Assembly: GCA_025963725.1 (NCBI GenBank)
Contig: JAOQAE010000003.1
Span: 186,001-250,000, forward strand
DNA length: 64,000 nucleotides
Source of the DNA: Bacteroidota bacterium
GTDB lineage: Bacteria > Bacteroidota > Bacteroidia > 2-12-FULL-35-15
Reading direction: 5' to 3'
Each line of letters opens with the position of its first letter. Position 1 is the first letter of the stretch. Shown in pieces: positions 52,773-60,979 of this stretch. The position numbers were made by a program, and so were the translations under genes. The notes under the pieces are model-generated. The model was not told the origin of the DNA, did not search any database, and worked only from the letters and a program-made list of their open reading frames with translations.

Positions 52773-53669
52773 TTACTGTATGATTTTGTTTCTTATTTGG
52801 GAAGCTTTGTCGGTAATCGCTTTCAGCTGCTCAGGAGTGAGCTTGTAGCTGCTTTTGTTATCGATGGTGGTAACGCCGTCCTTTTTATCGGTTGAAACCT
52901 GTGTTTCAGCGCTTTTTACCTCGATGCCGTCATAGATCTGCTTCAGCTCTTTCAGCTGGTTCAGCGTGGTGTTTACACCGTCGTTGGAGGTTTTATAGGT
53001 GTCCAGCAATGCAACGAGGTTATCCAGGGATAATTTCTGCTCGCCGATGCGTGTGGCAATGTCGTCGTTCTTGGTCGCATTTGCGATCTGTGTGGCAATG
53101 TACAATCCTTCGAGCCAGCCGCCTGCAATGATAAGGGCGGAAACCCCCGGCTGTCCGTTCTCCTTCAGATACGTATCGGCATTCCAGTAGGAGTCGGAAA
53201 TGATCGTGAGCAATGAATCCCTGTTCTCGAGGTTGGCCTCGATGCGTGATGTGGTGGCTTCATCAAAAGCGCCGCTGATGCCGAGGCTTGTTGCCAGCTT
53301 GTTGGTGCAGCGCAGGTACAGCATGGATTCCTGGGTCTGGTCAAAAATGCTTGTGAAGCTAAGGTCGGAGCCATATACCCCAAGGTTCAGCGCCCTTGAA
53401 GCGGCGGTGGAATATTTGGAAACATTCTCGATCGGGTTGAGGTAGCTCGCGTTGTATTTTGCGCCTGCACCTTTCAGCAGGGAAGTGGTTTCGATCGGGG
53501 AAGGGATCGAATAAAATACGTTCTGTGCCTTGGTGTCCTTTTCCACGTTCGCTGTGGCGGCAGTATCGTTGGTGGTTACATTGTCGTTATCTGCAGAATT
53601 ACCGCAGGAAGAAACTGTTGCTGCAACTGCAACCGCAAATGCGAAACGGATAGTGGAAGTAAAGTTCAT
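52773..53669 (-). CDS. Hypothetical lipoprotein
   Basis: Not recognised. 298 residues. Signal with lipobox (FAFAVAVAATVSSCGNSADN, Cys about residue 22). After a Thr/Asn-rich linker comes a mainly helical region, with YFSIPSPIETTSLLKGAGAK-like YSIPSPIETTSLLKGAGAKY (about 52-71), RALNLGVYGSDLSFTSIFDQ (about 91-110), and a long helical C-terminus (EQKLSLDNLVALLDTYKTSN, LTPEQLKAITDKASQIRNKI). A very good promoter stands at 53692-53721. It pairs with the exported protein just downstream. Confidence 0.7.
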   Translation of the reverse strand: MNFTSTIRFAFAVAVAATVSSCGNSADNDNVTTNDTAATANVEKDTKAQNVFYSIPSPIETTSLLKGAGAKYNASYLNPIENVSKYSTAASRALNLGVYGSDLSFTSIFDQTQESMLYLRCTNKLATSLGISGAFDEATTSRIEANLENRDSLLTIISDSYWNADTYLKENGQPGVSALIIAGGWLEGLYIATQIANATKNDDIATRIGEQKLSLDNLVALLDTYKTSNDGVNTTLNQLKELKQIYDGIEVKSAETQVSTDKKDGVTTIDNKSSYKLTPEQLKAITDKASQIRNKIIQ

Positions 53670-53691
53670 GGCTCAGTGTTTAATTAACAGT

Positions 53692-53721
53692 CAAATATAC
53701 AAATAATTCACTCCGTGTCAA
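53692..53721 (-). promoter_or_regulatory. Promoter for the lipoprotein pair
   Basis: Minus-strand TTG (53719-53721), 19-base spacer, TATATTTG (53692-53699). The best promoter match in the window. Confidence 0.8.
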
Positions 53722-53729
53722 GGCGGCGC

Positions 53730-55661
53730 TTATCCTGTCATGGTATTCTTTTTTACGCCTACCATTCCGCTTGCTGTGCGCACTATGCTGTCGGTATCAA
53801 AACCGCATTCAATGTGCAGCTCCAGCTGTTCGCCATGCTCGATGTATTTATCGGGGATGCCGAGGCGCTTCACCTGTGCAGTGTAATTATTATCGGCCAT
53901 GAACTCCAGCACCGCGCTGCCCATTCCGCCCATGATACAGCCATCTTCCACGGTGATCACCTTTGTATGTTTTGCAAACACTTCGTGCAGCAGCGCTTCA
54001 TCGATCGGCTTCACAAAGCGCATATCGTAGTGCGCAGCCTTAATGCCTTTTTCTTCCAGCTTTTTGCAGGCTGCCACCGCGTAATTCCCGATGTGCCCGA
54101 TGGTAAGGATCGCGATGTCATCACCATTCTGAATTCTTCTGCCCTTCCCGATCGTGATCTTCTGGAAGGGTTGCTTCCAGTCGGTCATTACGCCATTCCC
54201 CCGCGGATAACGGATAGAGAACGGCACTGCATTTTCGGCCAGCTGCGCGGTGTACATAAGGTTGCGCAGCTCCTCCTCGTTCATAGGGGCCGAAACCACC
54301 ATGTTCGGGATGCAGCGGAAAAATGCAAGGTCGTATGCGCCGTGATGCGTTGGCCCGTCTGCTCCTGCGAGTCCGCCCCGGTCGAGACAGAACACCACAT
54401 GCAGGTTCTGCAGCGCCACATCGTGGATCACCTGATCGTAGGCGCGCTGCATGAACGATGAATAAATATTACAGAAGGGAACAAGCCCCTGTGTTGCTAA
54501 TCCTGCCGAGAAGGTAACCGCATGCTGTTCCGCGATGCCCACATCGAAAGCCCTGTCGGGCATGGCCTTCATCATGATGTTCAGCGAGCAGCCTGTTGGC
54601 ATGGCTGGCGTGATGCCCATGATCTTTTCATTCTTTTCCGCCAATTCAACAATGGTATAGCCGAACACATCCTGGTATTTAGGAGGCTGCGGCACTTTCG
54701 GAACAATTTTAATGATCTCCCCGGTATCTTTATTGAACAGCCCGGGAGCATGCCATACGGTTTGGTTTCCTTCTTCGGAAAACTTATATCCTTTTCCTTT
54801 TTGAGTAAGGATATGAAGAATTTTAGGCCCCGGAATATCTTTCAGATCCTGCAATACTTTCGTAAGGCGCTCCACATCGTGGCCGTCAACCGGCCCGAAA
54901 TAGCGGAACTTGAGCGACTCGAACATATTGCTTTGCTTGAGCAGCGAAGTTTTTACGCCATTCTCGATCTTGGAAGCGATCTCCTGCGCATTCGGGCCGA
55001 ATTTACTGATCTTTCCAAGGAGGTTCCAGATCTCATCCTTCACTTTGTTGTAAGTATGGGAAGTGGTGATATCTGTTAAGTATTCTTTTAAAGCACCCAC
55101 GTTAGGGTCGATGCTCATGCAGTTGTCGTTGAGCACCACCAGCAGGTTGGAATTGGTGATCCCGGCATGGTTGAGGGCTTCGAAAGCCATCCCGGCTGTC
55201 ATAGCTCCATCGCCGATCACGGCAATGTGCTGCCGTTCCTTTTCGCCCTTATATGCGGAAGCTACCGCCATTCCGAGCGCTGCGCCAATGGATGTGGATG
55301 AATGCCCTACGCCGAATGTGTCGTATTCGCTTTCGGAGCGTTTCGGGAATCCGCTGATGCCTTTGTAAACACGGTTGGTATCGAAGGTTTTCCTGCGTCC
55401 GGTGAGGATCTTGTGGCCGTAAGCCTGGTGGCCTACATCCCAGACTACCTGGTCGTATGGAGTATTGAAAACATAATGAAGCGCGACGGTAAGCTCAACA
55501 ACGCCGAGGCTGGCGCCGAAATGTCCGCCTTTCTGGGAAACCACGTCAATGATGAATTGCCGGAGCTCAGAACTGATCTGGGGAAGCTCTTCTGCTTTGA
55601 ATTTTCTAAGATCGGCCGGATATTCTATTTTATCCAGCAATTTTCCGGCTTTAAATTCCAT
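53730..55661 (-). CDS. dxs: 1-deoxy-D-xylulose-5-phosphate synthase
   Basis: Condenses pyruvate and glyceraldehyde 3-phosphate, the first step of the MEP isoprenoid pathway; the product also feeds thiamine and pyridoxine synthesis. 643 residues. Thiamine-diphosphate-binding motif GDGAMTAGMAFEALNHAG (about residues 148-165) with NDNCMSIDPNVG after it; transketolase-like central region with YSSFMQRAYDQVIHDVAL and LDRGGLAGADGPTHHGAY. The late FVKPIDEALL and VEDGCIMGGMGSAV segments complete the family. Promoter box at 55689-55696. Confidence 0.97.
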   Translation of the reverse strand: MEFKAGKLLDKIEYPADLRKFKAEELPQISSELRQFIIDVVSQKGGHFGASLGVVELTVALHYVFNTPYDQVVWDVGHQAYGHKILTGRRKTFDTNRVYKGISGFPKRSESEYDTFGVGHSSTSIGAALGMAVASAYKGEKERQHIAVIGDGAMTAGMAFEALNHAGITNSNLLVVLNDNCMSIDPNVGALKEYLTDITTSHTYNKVKDEIWNLLGKISKFGPNAQEIASKIENGVKTSLLKQSNMFESLKFRYFGPVDGHDVERLTKVLQDLKDIPGPKILHILTQKGKGYKFSEEGNQTVWHAPGLFNKDTGEIIKIVPKVPQPPKYQDVFGYTIVELAEKNEKIMGITPAMPTGCSLNIMMKAMPDRAFDVGIAEQHAVTFSAGLATQGLVPFCNIYSSFMQRAYDQVIHDVALQNLHVVFCLDRGGLAGADGPTHHGAYDLAFFRCIPNMVVSAPMNEEELRNLMYTAQLAENAVPFSIRYPRGNGVMTDWKQPFQKITIGKGRRIQNGDDIAILTIGHIGNYAVAACKKLEEKGIKAAHYDMRFVKPIDEALLHEVFAKHTKVITVEDGCIMGGMGSAVLEFMADNNYTAQVKRLGIPDKYIEHGEQLELHIECGFDTDSIVRTASGMVGVKKNTMTG

Positions 55662-55688
55662 TAATTACGAGTAGCATATAATACAAAG

Positions 55689-55696
55689 CAAAGATA
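55689..55696 (-). promoter_or_regulatory. Promoter -7 box for dxs
   Basis: Minus-strand TATCTTTG, exact to TAnnTTTG, 27 bases before the dxs start. Confidence 0.65.
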
Positions 55697-55818
55697 AGAT
55701 AATTATTTGTACTGGATTTAACATCCGGCTAACGTGAATGTTCATTTTTTGTTTTGCAGGTTGTAGGAATTGTGTTTTTTTAACGTTTAAATTTGCCGGG
55801 GTACATGGAACGCGCGCC

Positions 55819-55992
55819 GTCATTTCGAGTGTTCTTCCCTTTTCGGGAAGAATGTATCGAGAAAGTGCGGGGCTTAGAAATATTTTCTCGCAAAGGCGCA
55901 AGGCACGCAAAGGTTTTCTCGCAGAGGCGCGGAGAACGCAGAGATTGACGTACTGCGTGCGCTGTCAGTTCGAGCGAAGTCGAGAACGTGGT
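55819..55992. repeat. Composite repeat: TTCGAG half elements around a CGCAGAGGCGC tract
   Basis: In the 454-base gap between dxs and the DUF4421 gene. Left half GTCATTTCGAG to ATGTATCGAGA (55819-55862) and right half GTCAGTTCGAGCGAAGTCGA (55963-55982) surround a tract with TTTCTCGCAAAGGCGCAAGG and CGCAGAGGCGCGGAGAACGC. A direct repeat TTATGATTGA occurs twice at about 56060-56079. No coding sign. Confidence 0.68.
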
Positions 55993-56115
55993 CTGGCAAG
56001 CGGTGCGCTGATCTTCGCGGATTTTTATGATGAAAAATGATTCTGATCGTCTTCGACGAGTTATGATTGATTATGATTGAAGTACAGTGTATTTTTTAAA
56101 CCTAATTTTTACTAC

Positions 56116-57246
56116 GTGCTAAAAAGAGCCGCATTTATTCTTCTCCTCCTCTCCTGCTCTTTCCGCATGATGGCAGGTGGCGATACGGATACCAATTATG
56201 TTCAAACCTTCAAGAACCTTTTTGCGATCAAGCTGTTCCTGATCGATAACGGCTTTACCTATTCGCTCAGTCCGAAAAACAACCCACTGTTCACTGCAGG
56301 GGAGCTGAAGGATGCAAAGCTGGTGTACAATCCGTACATCCCGGCAACCGCCGGCGTATCGCTGAACATCAAAGGCATCGGCGCTTCGTATGTTTTTAAG
56401 TTCACGAACGATTACCTCGATACCACCGGGCAGGCCAAATCGGCCTTCAAGCAATTCCAGATGAATATCTACGGAACAAAGTTCGGCTTTGAATCATATT
56501 ACCAGGACTACCAGCGCTTTTACTATCACTACAAAGGCGATGACTCGCTCTCTGCAAATCTTAAGAACTACAACTCCGACATTCGTGCCTACCAGTTCGG
56601 GGCGAGTGCGATCATGATCTTCAACGGAAAAAGATTCTCCTACAATGCCGCATTCAACCAAACGGTGCTGCAAAAGAAAAGTGCGGGATCATGGATGCTT
56701 GCCTTTTGCCTGAAGTTCAATGAGCTGAATGCACATGACCTGATCCCGGATTATGTAAAACCTTATTACGGCATTTACACCGGCCTGCAGCGCAACCGAA
56801 ATTATGCATTCCTGATCCAGACTGGCTATGCATTCAACCTGACGAAAAGCAATTTCTATTTTTCGGGTGCGTTGCTGGGTGGCGCCGGCATTCAAAACCA
56901 AACGTATTCCTTTCCTGCGGGGAAGTTTTACAGGATCGCCTTTCCGCTTGTGGGCCGCGCAAAAACGAGCCTTGGGTACAACGGCAAAATTTTCTTCACG
57001 GGTGTTTTCGCAAATGCCGATGTGAGCCAGTCGTCGATCAGGGCAATCCGCACACAGCAGATGGTTTCTTCATATGGCGTTTATGTGGGATTCCGGGCAG
57101 TACAGTTCACCAAATCGAAAGGACAGCTGAAAGCGGAAGCGCGAAGAAAAAAAGAAGCGGAGATAGCGGCGAAGAAAAAGGCGGAAGATGATAAGAAGGC
57201 TGCCGCGAAAGCTGCGAAGGAAGCGAAAAAGAAAAAGAAGAAATGA
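56116..57246 (+). CDS. DUF4421 family outer-membrane-type protein
   Basis: About 376 residues. The start is a GTG at 56116 (then LKRAAFILLLLSCSFRMMAG, a signal peptide); no ATG fits. The mature part is barrel-like, beginning KNLFAIKLFLIDNGFTYSLS and then LVYNPYIPATAGVSLNIKGI, with AFLIQTGYAFNLTKSNFYFS; family DUF4421 has no known function. The last 40 residues are an Ala/Lys-rich helix (EAEIAAKKKAEDDKKAAAKA, then KEAKKKKKK), unusual for a barrel end. The next gene overlaps by four bases (ATGA). Confidence 0.83.
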   Translation: MLKRAAFILLLLSCSFRMMAGGDTDTNYVQTFKNLFAIKLFLIDNGFTYSLSPKNNPLFTAGELKDAKLVYNPYIPATAGVSLNIKGIGASYVFKFTNDYLDTTGQAKSAFKQFQMNIYGTKFGFESYYQDYQRFYYHYKGDDSLSANLKNYNSDIRAYQFGASAIMIFNGKRFSYNAAFNQTVLQKKSAGSWMLAFCLKFNELNAHDLIPDYVKPYYGIYTGLQRNRNYAFLIQTGYAFNLTKSNFYFSGALLGGAGIQNQTYSFPAGKFYRIAFPLVGRAKTSLGYNGKIFFTGVFANADVSQSSIRAIRTQQMVSSYGVYVGFRAVQFTKSKGQLKAEARRKKEAEIAAKKKAEDDKKAAAKAAKEAKKKKKK

Positions 57247-57824
57247 GAATAACAACTATAAAAAGAACCTGCATCTGCACGCTGATCTTCATTGCTTTTT
57301 CAGGCATTGGGATCGCACAGAACAATCCGGATAAGCCAAACCTGGGATCTGAAATGAAAAGGCTGAAGGTTGAAACTGTATTAATCGTCAACTCCCAGGC
57401 AATTGATGAATACCCGTTATGGTCGCCAAATTCAGACTATATCGCCTGTAATATAGAAGGCAAGGGATACAAATTCAGGTTGAGCGATATTGAATTGATC
57501 AAAGGGAAGTGGCACGGTAAGAAAATTGGTGTTTTATCAACACAGGACGCGTATTCCCCTTTGACAGAAAGCGAACAAAAAGAGTACGAGAAAGTATCAG
57601 TGTTTAATGCGCGGGAAGTTGTGACTGCCGACGGGACGAAAATTGAACTTAAACAGACGGATGGATTTTCCATTTCCCTTATTGTTACTAAAAAGGATGA
57701 AAGCCCCAAAACTTTGTGGACCTCGGAAGGTGAGAACTGTCACAGCCTGGTAATTTCCCCGGACGGTAACTATGTTGCTTACTTATGTGAAATGAATGGC
57801 CTGTTGGTCATGAAGATCAAATAA
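57243..57824 (+). CDS. Hypothetical exported protein, TolB-like repeats
   Basis: 193 residues, starting with the ATG that overlaps the stop of DUF4421 (ATGA), so translation is probably coupled. Signal peptide CICTLIFIAFSGIGIAQ (to about residue 25). The mature part has beta-propeller-like units: YPLWSPNSDYIACNIEGKGY (about 58-77) and HSLVISPDGNYVAYLCEMNG (about 168-187), typical of WD40/TolB-like blades, but only two clear ones. Function unknown. Confidence 0.72.
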   Translation: MRITTIKRTCICTLIFIAFSGIGIAQNNPDKPNLGSEMKRLKVETVLIVNSQAIDEYPLWSPNSDYIACNIEGKGYKFRLSDIELIKGKWHGKKIGVLSTQDAYSPLTESEQKEYEKVSVFNAREVVTADGTKIELKQTDGFSISLIVTKKDESPKTLWTSEGENCHSLVISPDGNYVAYLCEMNGLLVMKIK

Positions 57825-57904
57825 CCCGGGTATTTAAGATTCATTTCAATCATCCCATTTTATTTTTTTAAGATTTTTCTTGCATTGCGCCTCAATTTGT
57901 ATTT

Positions 57905-57934
57905 ACTTTGCATTTCAAAGTACTTTTAAAAGTA
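57905..57934. promoter_or_regulatory. Possible operator: two palindromes before the membrane-protein run
   Basis: ACTTTG-CATTT-CAAAGT (57905-57921, 6-bp arms) and the 14-base perfect palindrome TACTTTTAAAAGTA (57921-57934) sit back to back 25 bases before the first gene. They overlap the promoter position. Typical of sites for a dimeric repressor such as an HxlR- or MarR-type protein (inference; no regulator gene is adjacent). Confidence 0.55.
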
Positions 57935-57959
57935 AAAATTAAATTTAAAAATCAACATC

Positions 57960-58298
57960 ATGACACACGGAAATTTAACCACACAGCCCGCTCATAAAGG
58001 TTCATTAGCCAAGCCAATGGCGATCGGCGCAGGCATCGCCTTCATCCTCATCACCCTTTTCCTGTTCCCGGTTTTCGGGCTTCCTCATCCCGAATGGAGC
58101 AAGCTGTGGATGATCAGGCCGCTTATTGTAGTTCCGCTGGCCGGTGCAACAGGCGGGTTATTTTATCACCTGCTGGAGAATCTGCGTTACCGCGGCGGCT
58201 CGAAAAGAGTACTGGCAAATGTGCTGAGCCTGGTGATCTACGTTTTCGGGCTCTGGATCGGCACTGTTTTAGGGCTGGCTGGAACGTTGTGGCATTAA
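57960..58298 (+). CDS. Small membrane protein (KefB-annotated family)
   Basis: 112 residues with three hydrophobic segments: MAIGAGIAFILITLFLFPVF (about residues 20-39), MIRPLIVVPLAGATGGLFYH (about 51-70), and VLSLVIYVFGLWIGTVLGLA (about 88-107). Relatives in Bacteroidota are often labelled potassium transporter KefB, but it is far shorter than true KefB and lacks its domains, so transport is unproven. First gene of a seven-gene same-strand run to 61375. Confidence 0.68.
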   Translation: MTHGNLTTQPAHKGSLAKPMAIGAGIAFILITLFLFPVFGLPHPEWSKLWMIRPLIVVPLAGATGGLFYHLLENLRYRGGSKRVLANVLSLVIYVFGLWIGTVLGLAGTLWH

Positions 58299-58310
58299 TG
58301 CTTTATAGCG

Positions 58311-58769
58311 ATGAGCATTTCCTCCACACTCGACCGCCTGCATTCAAAGGCAAAGCAGAATAAATGGCTCCGGTACTTTGCTGTATTTAACCGCGTAGGC
58401 CTTGCAGCAGGCTTCCTGCCTTCGGGCATTGTGAAGATCACGGGTGAGCGCTTCACCTCTTTATCCGCAATGCACCCGATGGGCAATTACCTGGAAGCCC
58501 TGCACCGCACCGGTTATTATTACACATTCATCGGCATCATGCAGGTAACGGCGGCAATTCTGCTGCTGATCCCCCGCACGGCAACACTTGGGGCAATGAT
58601 CTATTTTCCGATCATCCTGAACATTTGCATTCTCTCGTTAGCTGTTCGCTTTGAAGGATCATGGGTCTCCTCACCACTGATGGTGCTGGCTAACCTGTAC
58701 CTGCTTTGCTGGGACTATGACAAATTAAAATTCATTCTACCTTTTTCACCAGATAAAAAAGCACCATGA
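58311..58769 (+). CDS. DoxX family membrane protein
   Basis: 152 residues with about four membrane segments after a charged start (STLDRLHSKAKQNKWLRYFA). Segments include YYYTFIGIMQVTAAILLLIP (about residues 68-87) and LGAMIYFPIILNICILSLAV (about 92-111); KITGERFTSLSAMHPMGNYL precedes them. Fits the DoxX family, proteins linked to redox stress and quinone or terminal oxidase function. It overlaps the next gene by four bases. Confidence 0.82.
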   Translation: MSISSTLDRLHSKAKQNKWLRYFAVFNRVGLAAGFLPSGIVKITGERFTSLSAMHPMGNYLEALHRTGYYYTFIGIMQVTAAILLLIPRTATLGAMIYFPIILNICILSLAVRFEGSWVSSPLMVLANLYLLCWDYDKLKFILPFSPDKKAP

Positions 58770-58993
58770 ATAAAACCATAGCGGTGATCTTCATTGCAGC
58801 GCTGGGATTTCTCAGCGCCTGCGAGATCATGCCCCGCAATACTTTAAAAGATTGCAGGTCGCAATGCAAGGACAGCAAAAAATCCAAAGCCTGCTACGAT
58901 TTCTGTGACTGCATCCACAAGTACGGGCATTCGCTCGACAGCTGCCTGGAGGCATACGACATGGCGCCGGAAGATTCTGTACAGGCGCAATGA
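58766..58993 (+). CDS. Small Cys-rich lipoprotein with twin CX3C motif
   Basis: 75 residues. Signal peptide with lipobox (IAVIFIAALGFLSACEIMPR, Cys about residue 19). The mature part has CRSQC and CYDFC (C-x3-C twice, eight residues apart), then CDC-type Cys and a final Cys in LDSCLEAYD. Twin CX3C pairs form two disulfides in a helical hairpin, as in small chaperones of mitochondria. Function unknown. Starts inside the DoxX stop (ATGA). Confidence 0.72.
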   Translation: MNKTIAVIFIAALGFLSACEIMPRNTLKDCRSQCKDSKKSKACYDFCDCIHKYGHSLDSCLEAYDMAPEDSVQAQ

Positions 58994-59096
58994 TCATTTT
59001 ATCCCATTATTTTCAGATCAGGTATTTATATATTTTCTTCCAATAAATGGTTTGCTGAGATGTTGTTTGTATCTTTCATGCCACAGCATACAAACA

Positions 59097-59483
59097 ATGA
59101 CAAACAGAACAGCGCATAAAATAATAAGCTGCTGCATCGCAGCGATCTGGCTCGCAAACGGACTTTTCTGCAAAGTGCTGAACCTTGTCCCGCGGCACGA
59201 ACAGATTGTCGCAGCGATCACAGGCAGCGATCATTCAAGGCTTTTGACCATCCTGATCGGGCTTTCGGAGATCGTGATGGCAGCCTGGATCCTAAGCGGA
59301 TTTAAGCCGCGGCTAAATGCCATTGCCCAGATCATTGTTATTGCAGCCATGAACACGCTTGAATTTATTCTTGTTCCCGACCTGCTGCTCTGGGGAAAAT
59401 TCAATTCAGTGTTTGCGCTGCTGCTGATCCTGGCCATTTACTTTAACGAATTTACGCTCAACAAAAAAACGGTAAAGCCCTAA
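59097..59483 (+). CDS. DoxX-like small membrane protein
   Basis: 128 residues from the ATG at 59097 (MTNRTAHKIISCCIAAIWLA); the upstream frame does not look like protein. Four hydrophobic segments: the start, LLTILIGLSEIVMAAWILSG (about 48-67), IAQIIVIAAMNTLEFILVPD (about 75-94) and FNSVFALLLILAIYFNEFTL (about 101-120). Similar to DoxX-like proteins. Its stop overlaps the start of the DUF2071 gene by one base (TAATG). Confidence 0.72.
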   Translation: MTNRTAHKIISCCIAAIWLANGLFCKVLNLVPRHEQIVAAITGSDHSRLLTILIGLSEIVMAAWILSGFKPRLNAIAQIIVIAAMNTLEFILVPDLLLWGKFNSVFALLLILAIYFNEFTLNKKTVKP

Positions 59484-60220
59484 TGCTCGCATTTCTAAAA
59501 GATCATCCCTTTGCCGTTGAAGCGTTTTTTGAAAGCTCGCTTGTGCTTACATTCGCAGTGCCGAAAGAGCAGCTGCAGGCCCTGATCCCCGAATGCCTGG
59601 AACTCGACACCTTCCAGGATAAATGGGCTTTTGTGGCTGTTGCCATGGTCCAGACAAAAGGCCTGCGCCCGAAAGGCTTCCCGAAATTCATGGGCAATGA
59701 TTTTTTCCTGATCGGCTACCGCGTATTTGTGCGGTATACCAACAACGCAGGAAAAAGCCTGCGCGGCTTATACATCCTTAAATCGGAAACCGACAAAAAG
59801 AAAATGGAGTTTGCCGGTAACATCTTCACACATTATAATTACACGACAACCGACATCATCCAGACTGAACACGCCAACACAAAGGAAATAATTTCGGTAA
59901 GGTCCAAATTTAAAGTTGCCATACGCACAACAGCTGAAAACATTGCCTTACCAAGCCATTCGCCATTTGCCGACTGGAAGGAAGCGCGCAGGTTTGCAGG
60001 CCCTTTGCCGTTTACCTTTACATACAACAGCGCAGCTAAGCAAGTGCTGATCATCGAGGGTGTGCGGCAGAACTGGAAGCCAGATCCCGTAAGCGTAGTT
60101 GAATATGATTTTGATTTTTTAAATTCAATGAAGCTTGAAAATGCGGTTTTAGCAAATGCTTTTATTATCAGGAACGTTCCATATTACTGGAAGAAAGGAA
60201 AGATCGAACAATGGAAATAA
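59483..60220 (+). CDS. DUF2071 family protein
   Basis: 245 residues, cytoplasmic. Family DUF2071 (YqjF-like) has a beta-rich fold of unknown role. Seen here are AFVAVAMVQTKGLRPKGFPK (about residues 50-69), FFLIGYRVFVRYTNNAGKSL, RGLYILKSETDKKKMEFAGN (about 94-113) and a C-terminal PDPVSVVEYDFDFLNSMKLE. The last bases overlap the methyltransferase gene by ten bases, so the two are translated together. Confidence 0.83.
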   Translation: MLAFLKDHPFAVEAFFESSLVLTFAVPKEQLQALIPECLELDTFQDKWAFVAVAMVQTKGLRPKGFPKFMGNDFFLIGYRVFVRYTNNAGKSLRGLYILKSETDKKKMEFAGNIFTHYNYTTTDIIQTEHANTKEIISVRSKFKVAIRTTAENIALPSHSPFADWKEARRFAGPLPFTFTYNSAAKQVLIIEGVRQNWKPDPVSVVEYDFDFLNSMKLENAVLANAFIIRNVPYYWKKGKIEQWK

Positions 60221-60963
60221 AAAGAAGGCCTTTCCAGGGAGTCTTAAATATATTAAGCTTCAACCGGCACTTTTATGTGGCCGGCCTTGCCGTTCTTGCG
60301 ATGATCATTGCAAGCCGGCAGCTCATCGGTTGGCCGGAACCGCTGTACTGGCTCACAATAGCGGCCTTTCTCTACGGACTTATCATGCCGCTGATCGTAT
60401 CGGCGTATGTGTATGATTTCTCCGGGTATTATGATTTTCAGTGGTTAAAAAACATCGGCCTGCATGGCGCAAATGCAGATCAGCTCCTCAACATCAACGC
60501 CGGCTTTGATGAAACCAGCTTTATTATAAAGGAACATTTTCCGGAAGCAAATCTGCGGGTGTTCGATTTTTACAATGCAAAGCAGCATACCGAGCCCGCT
60601 ATCATCAGGGCACGAAAAGTAAGCCTGGTATATCCCGGCACGCAACAGATAGCATCTAATGCAATTCCTTTAAATGATAGCTCGGCCGACATTATTTTCC
60701 TTCTCTCCGCCGCGCATGAAATAAGATCGCACAAGGAAAAGGTGCAGTTCTTAAAAGAATGCCGCCGGGTTTGCAAGCCAGGCGGGAAAGTAATTATGGT
60801 GGAGCACCTGCGTGACTTCCCTAATTTCCTTGCCTTCTCGATCGGGTTCACGCACTTTTTTTCACGCGCTGCATGGAAAAAGGCTTTCAGTGAAGCAGGC
60901 TTCCTTTCCTTTAACGAAACCAAGTTCACGCCATTTATGTCGATCTTCAGTTGCGGCGCTTAA
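60211..60963 (+). CDS. Membrane-anchored class I SAM methyltransferase
   Basis: 250 residues. Two N-terminal hydrophobic segments (FYVAGLAVLAMIIASRQLIG, about 22-41, and LYWLTIAAFLYGLIMPLIVS, about 46-65) followed by a methyltransferase-like part (about 95-245): LRVFDFYNAKQH, DIIFLLSAAHEIRSHKEKVQ (about 158-177) and CKPGGKVIMVEHLRDFPNFL (about 188-207). The first glycine motif is poor (LLNINAGFDETSFI), so SAM binding may be altered. It is near the end of the seven-gene run. Confidence 0.8.
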   Translation: MEIKRRPFQGVLNILSFNRHFYVAGLAVLAMIIASRQLIGWPEPLYWLTIAAFLYGLIMPLIVSAYVYDFSGYYDFQWLKNIGLHGANADQLLNINAGFDETSFIIKEHFPEANLRVFDFYNAKQHTEPAIIRARKVSLVYPGTQQIASNAIPLNDSSADIIFLLSAAHEIRSHKEKVQFLKECRRVCKPGGKVIMVEHLRDFPNFLAFSIGFTHFFSRAAWKKAFSEAGFLSFNETKFTPFMSIFSCGA

Positions 60964-60979
60964 AGCTCTCTAACCTCTA

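Noticed and set aside
55662-56115. A decayed gene between dxs and the DUF4421 gene
   Set aside because: The frames here are short and the sequence is explained by repeat modules.
57960-58298. Potassium transporter KefB
   Set aside because: The protein is about 112 residues with three membrane segments and has none of the exchanger or nucleotide-binding domains of KefB.
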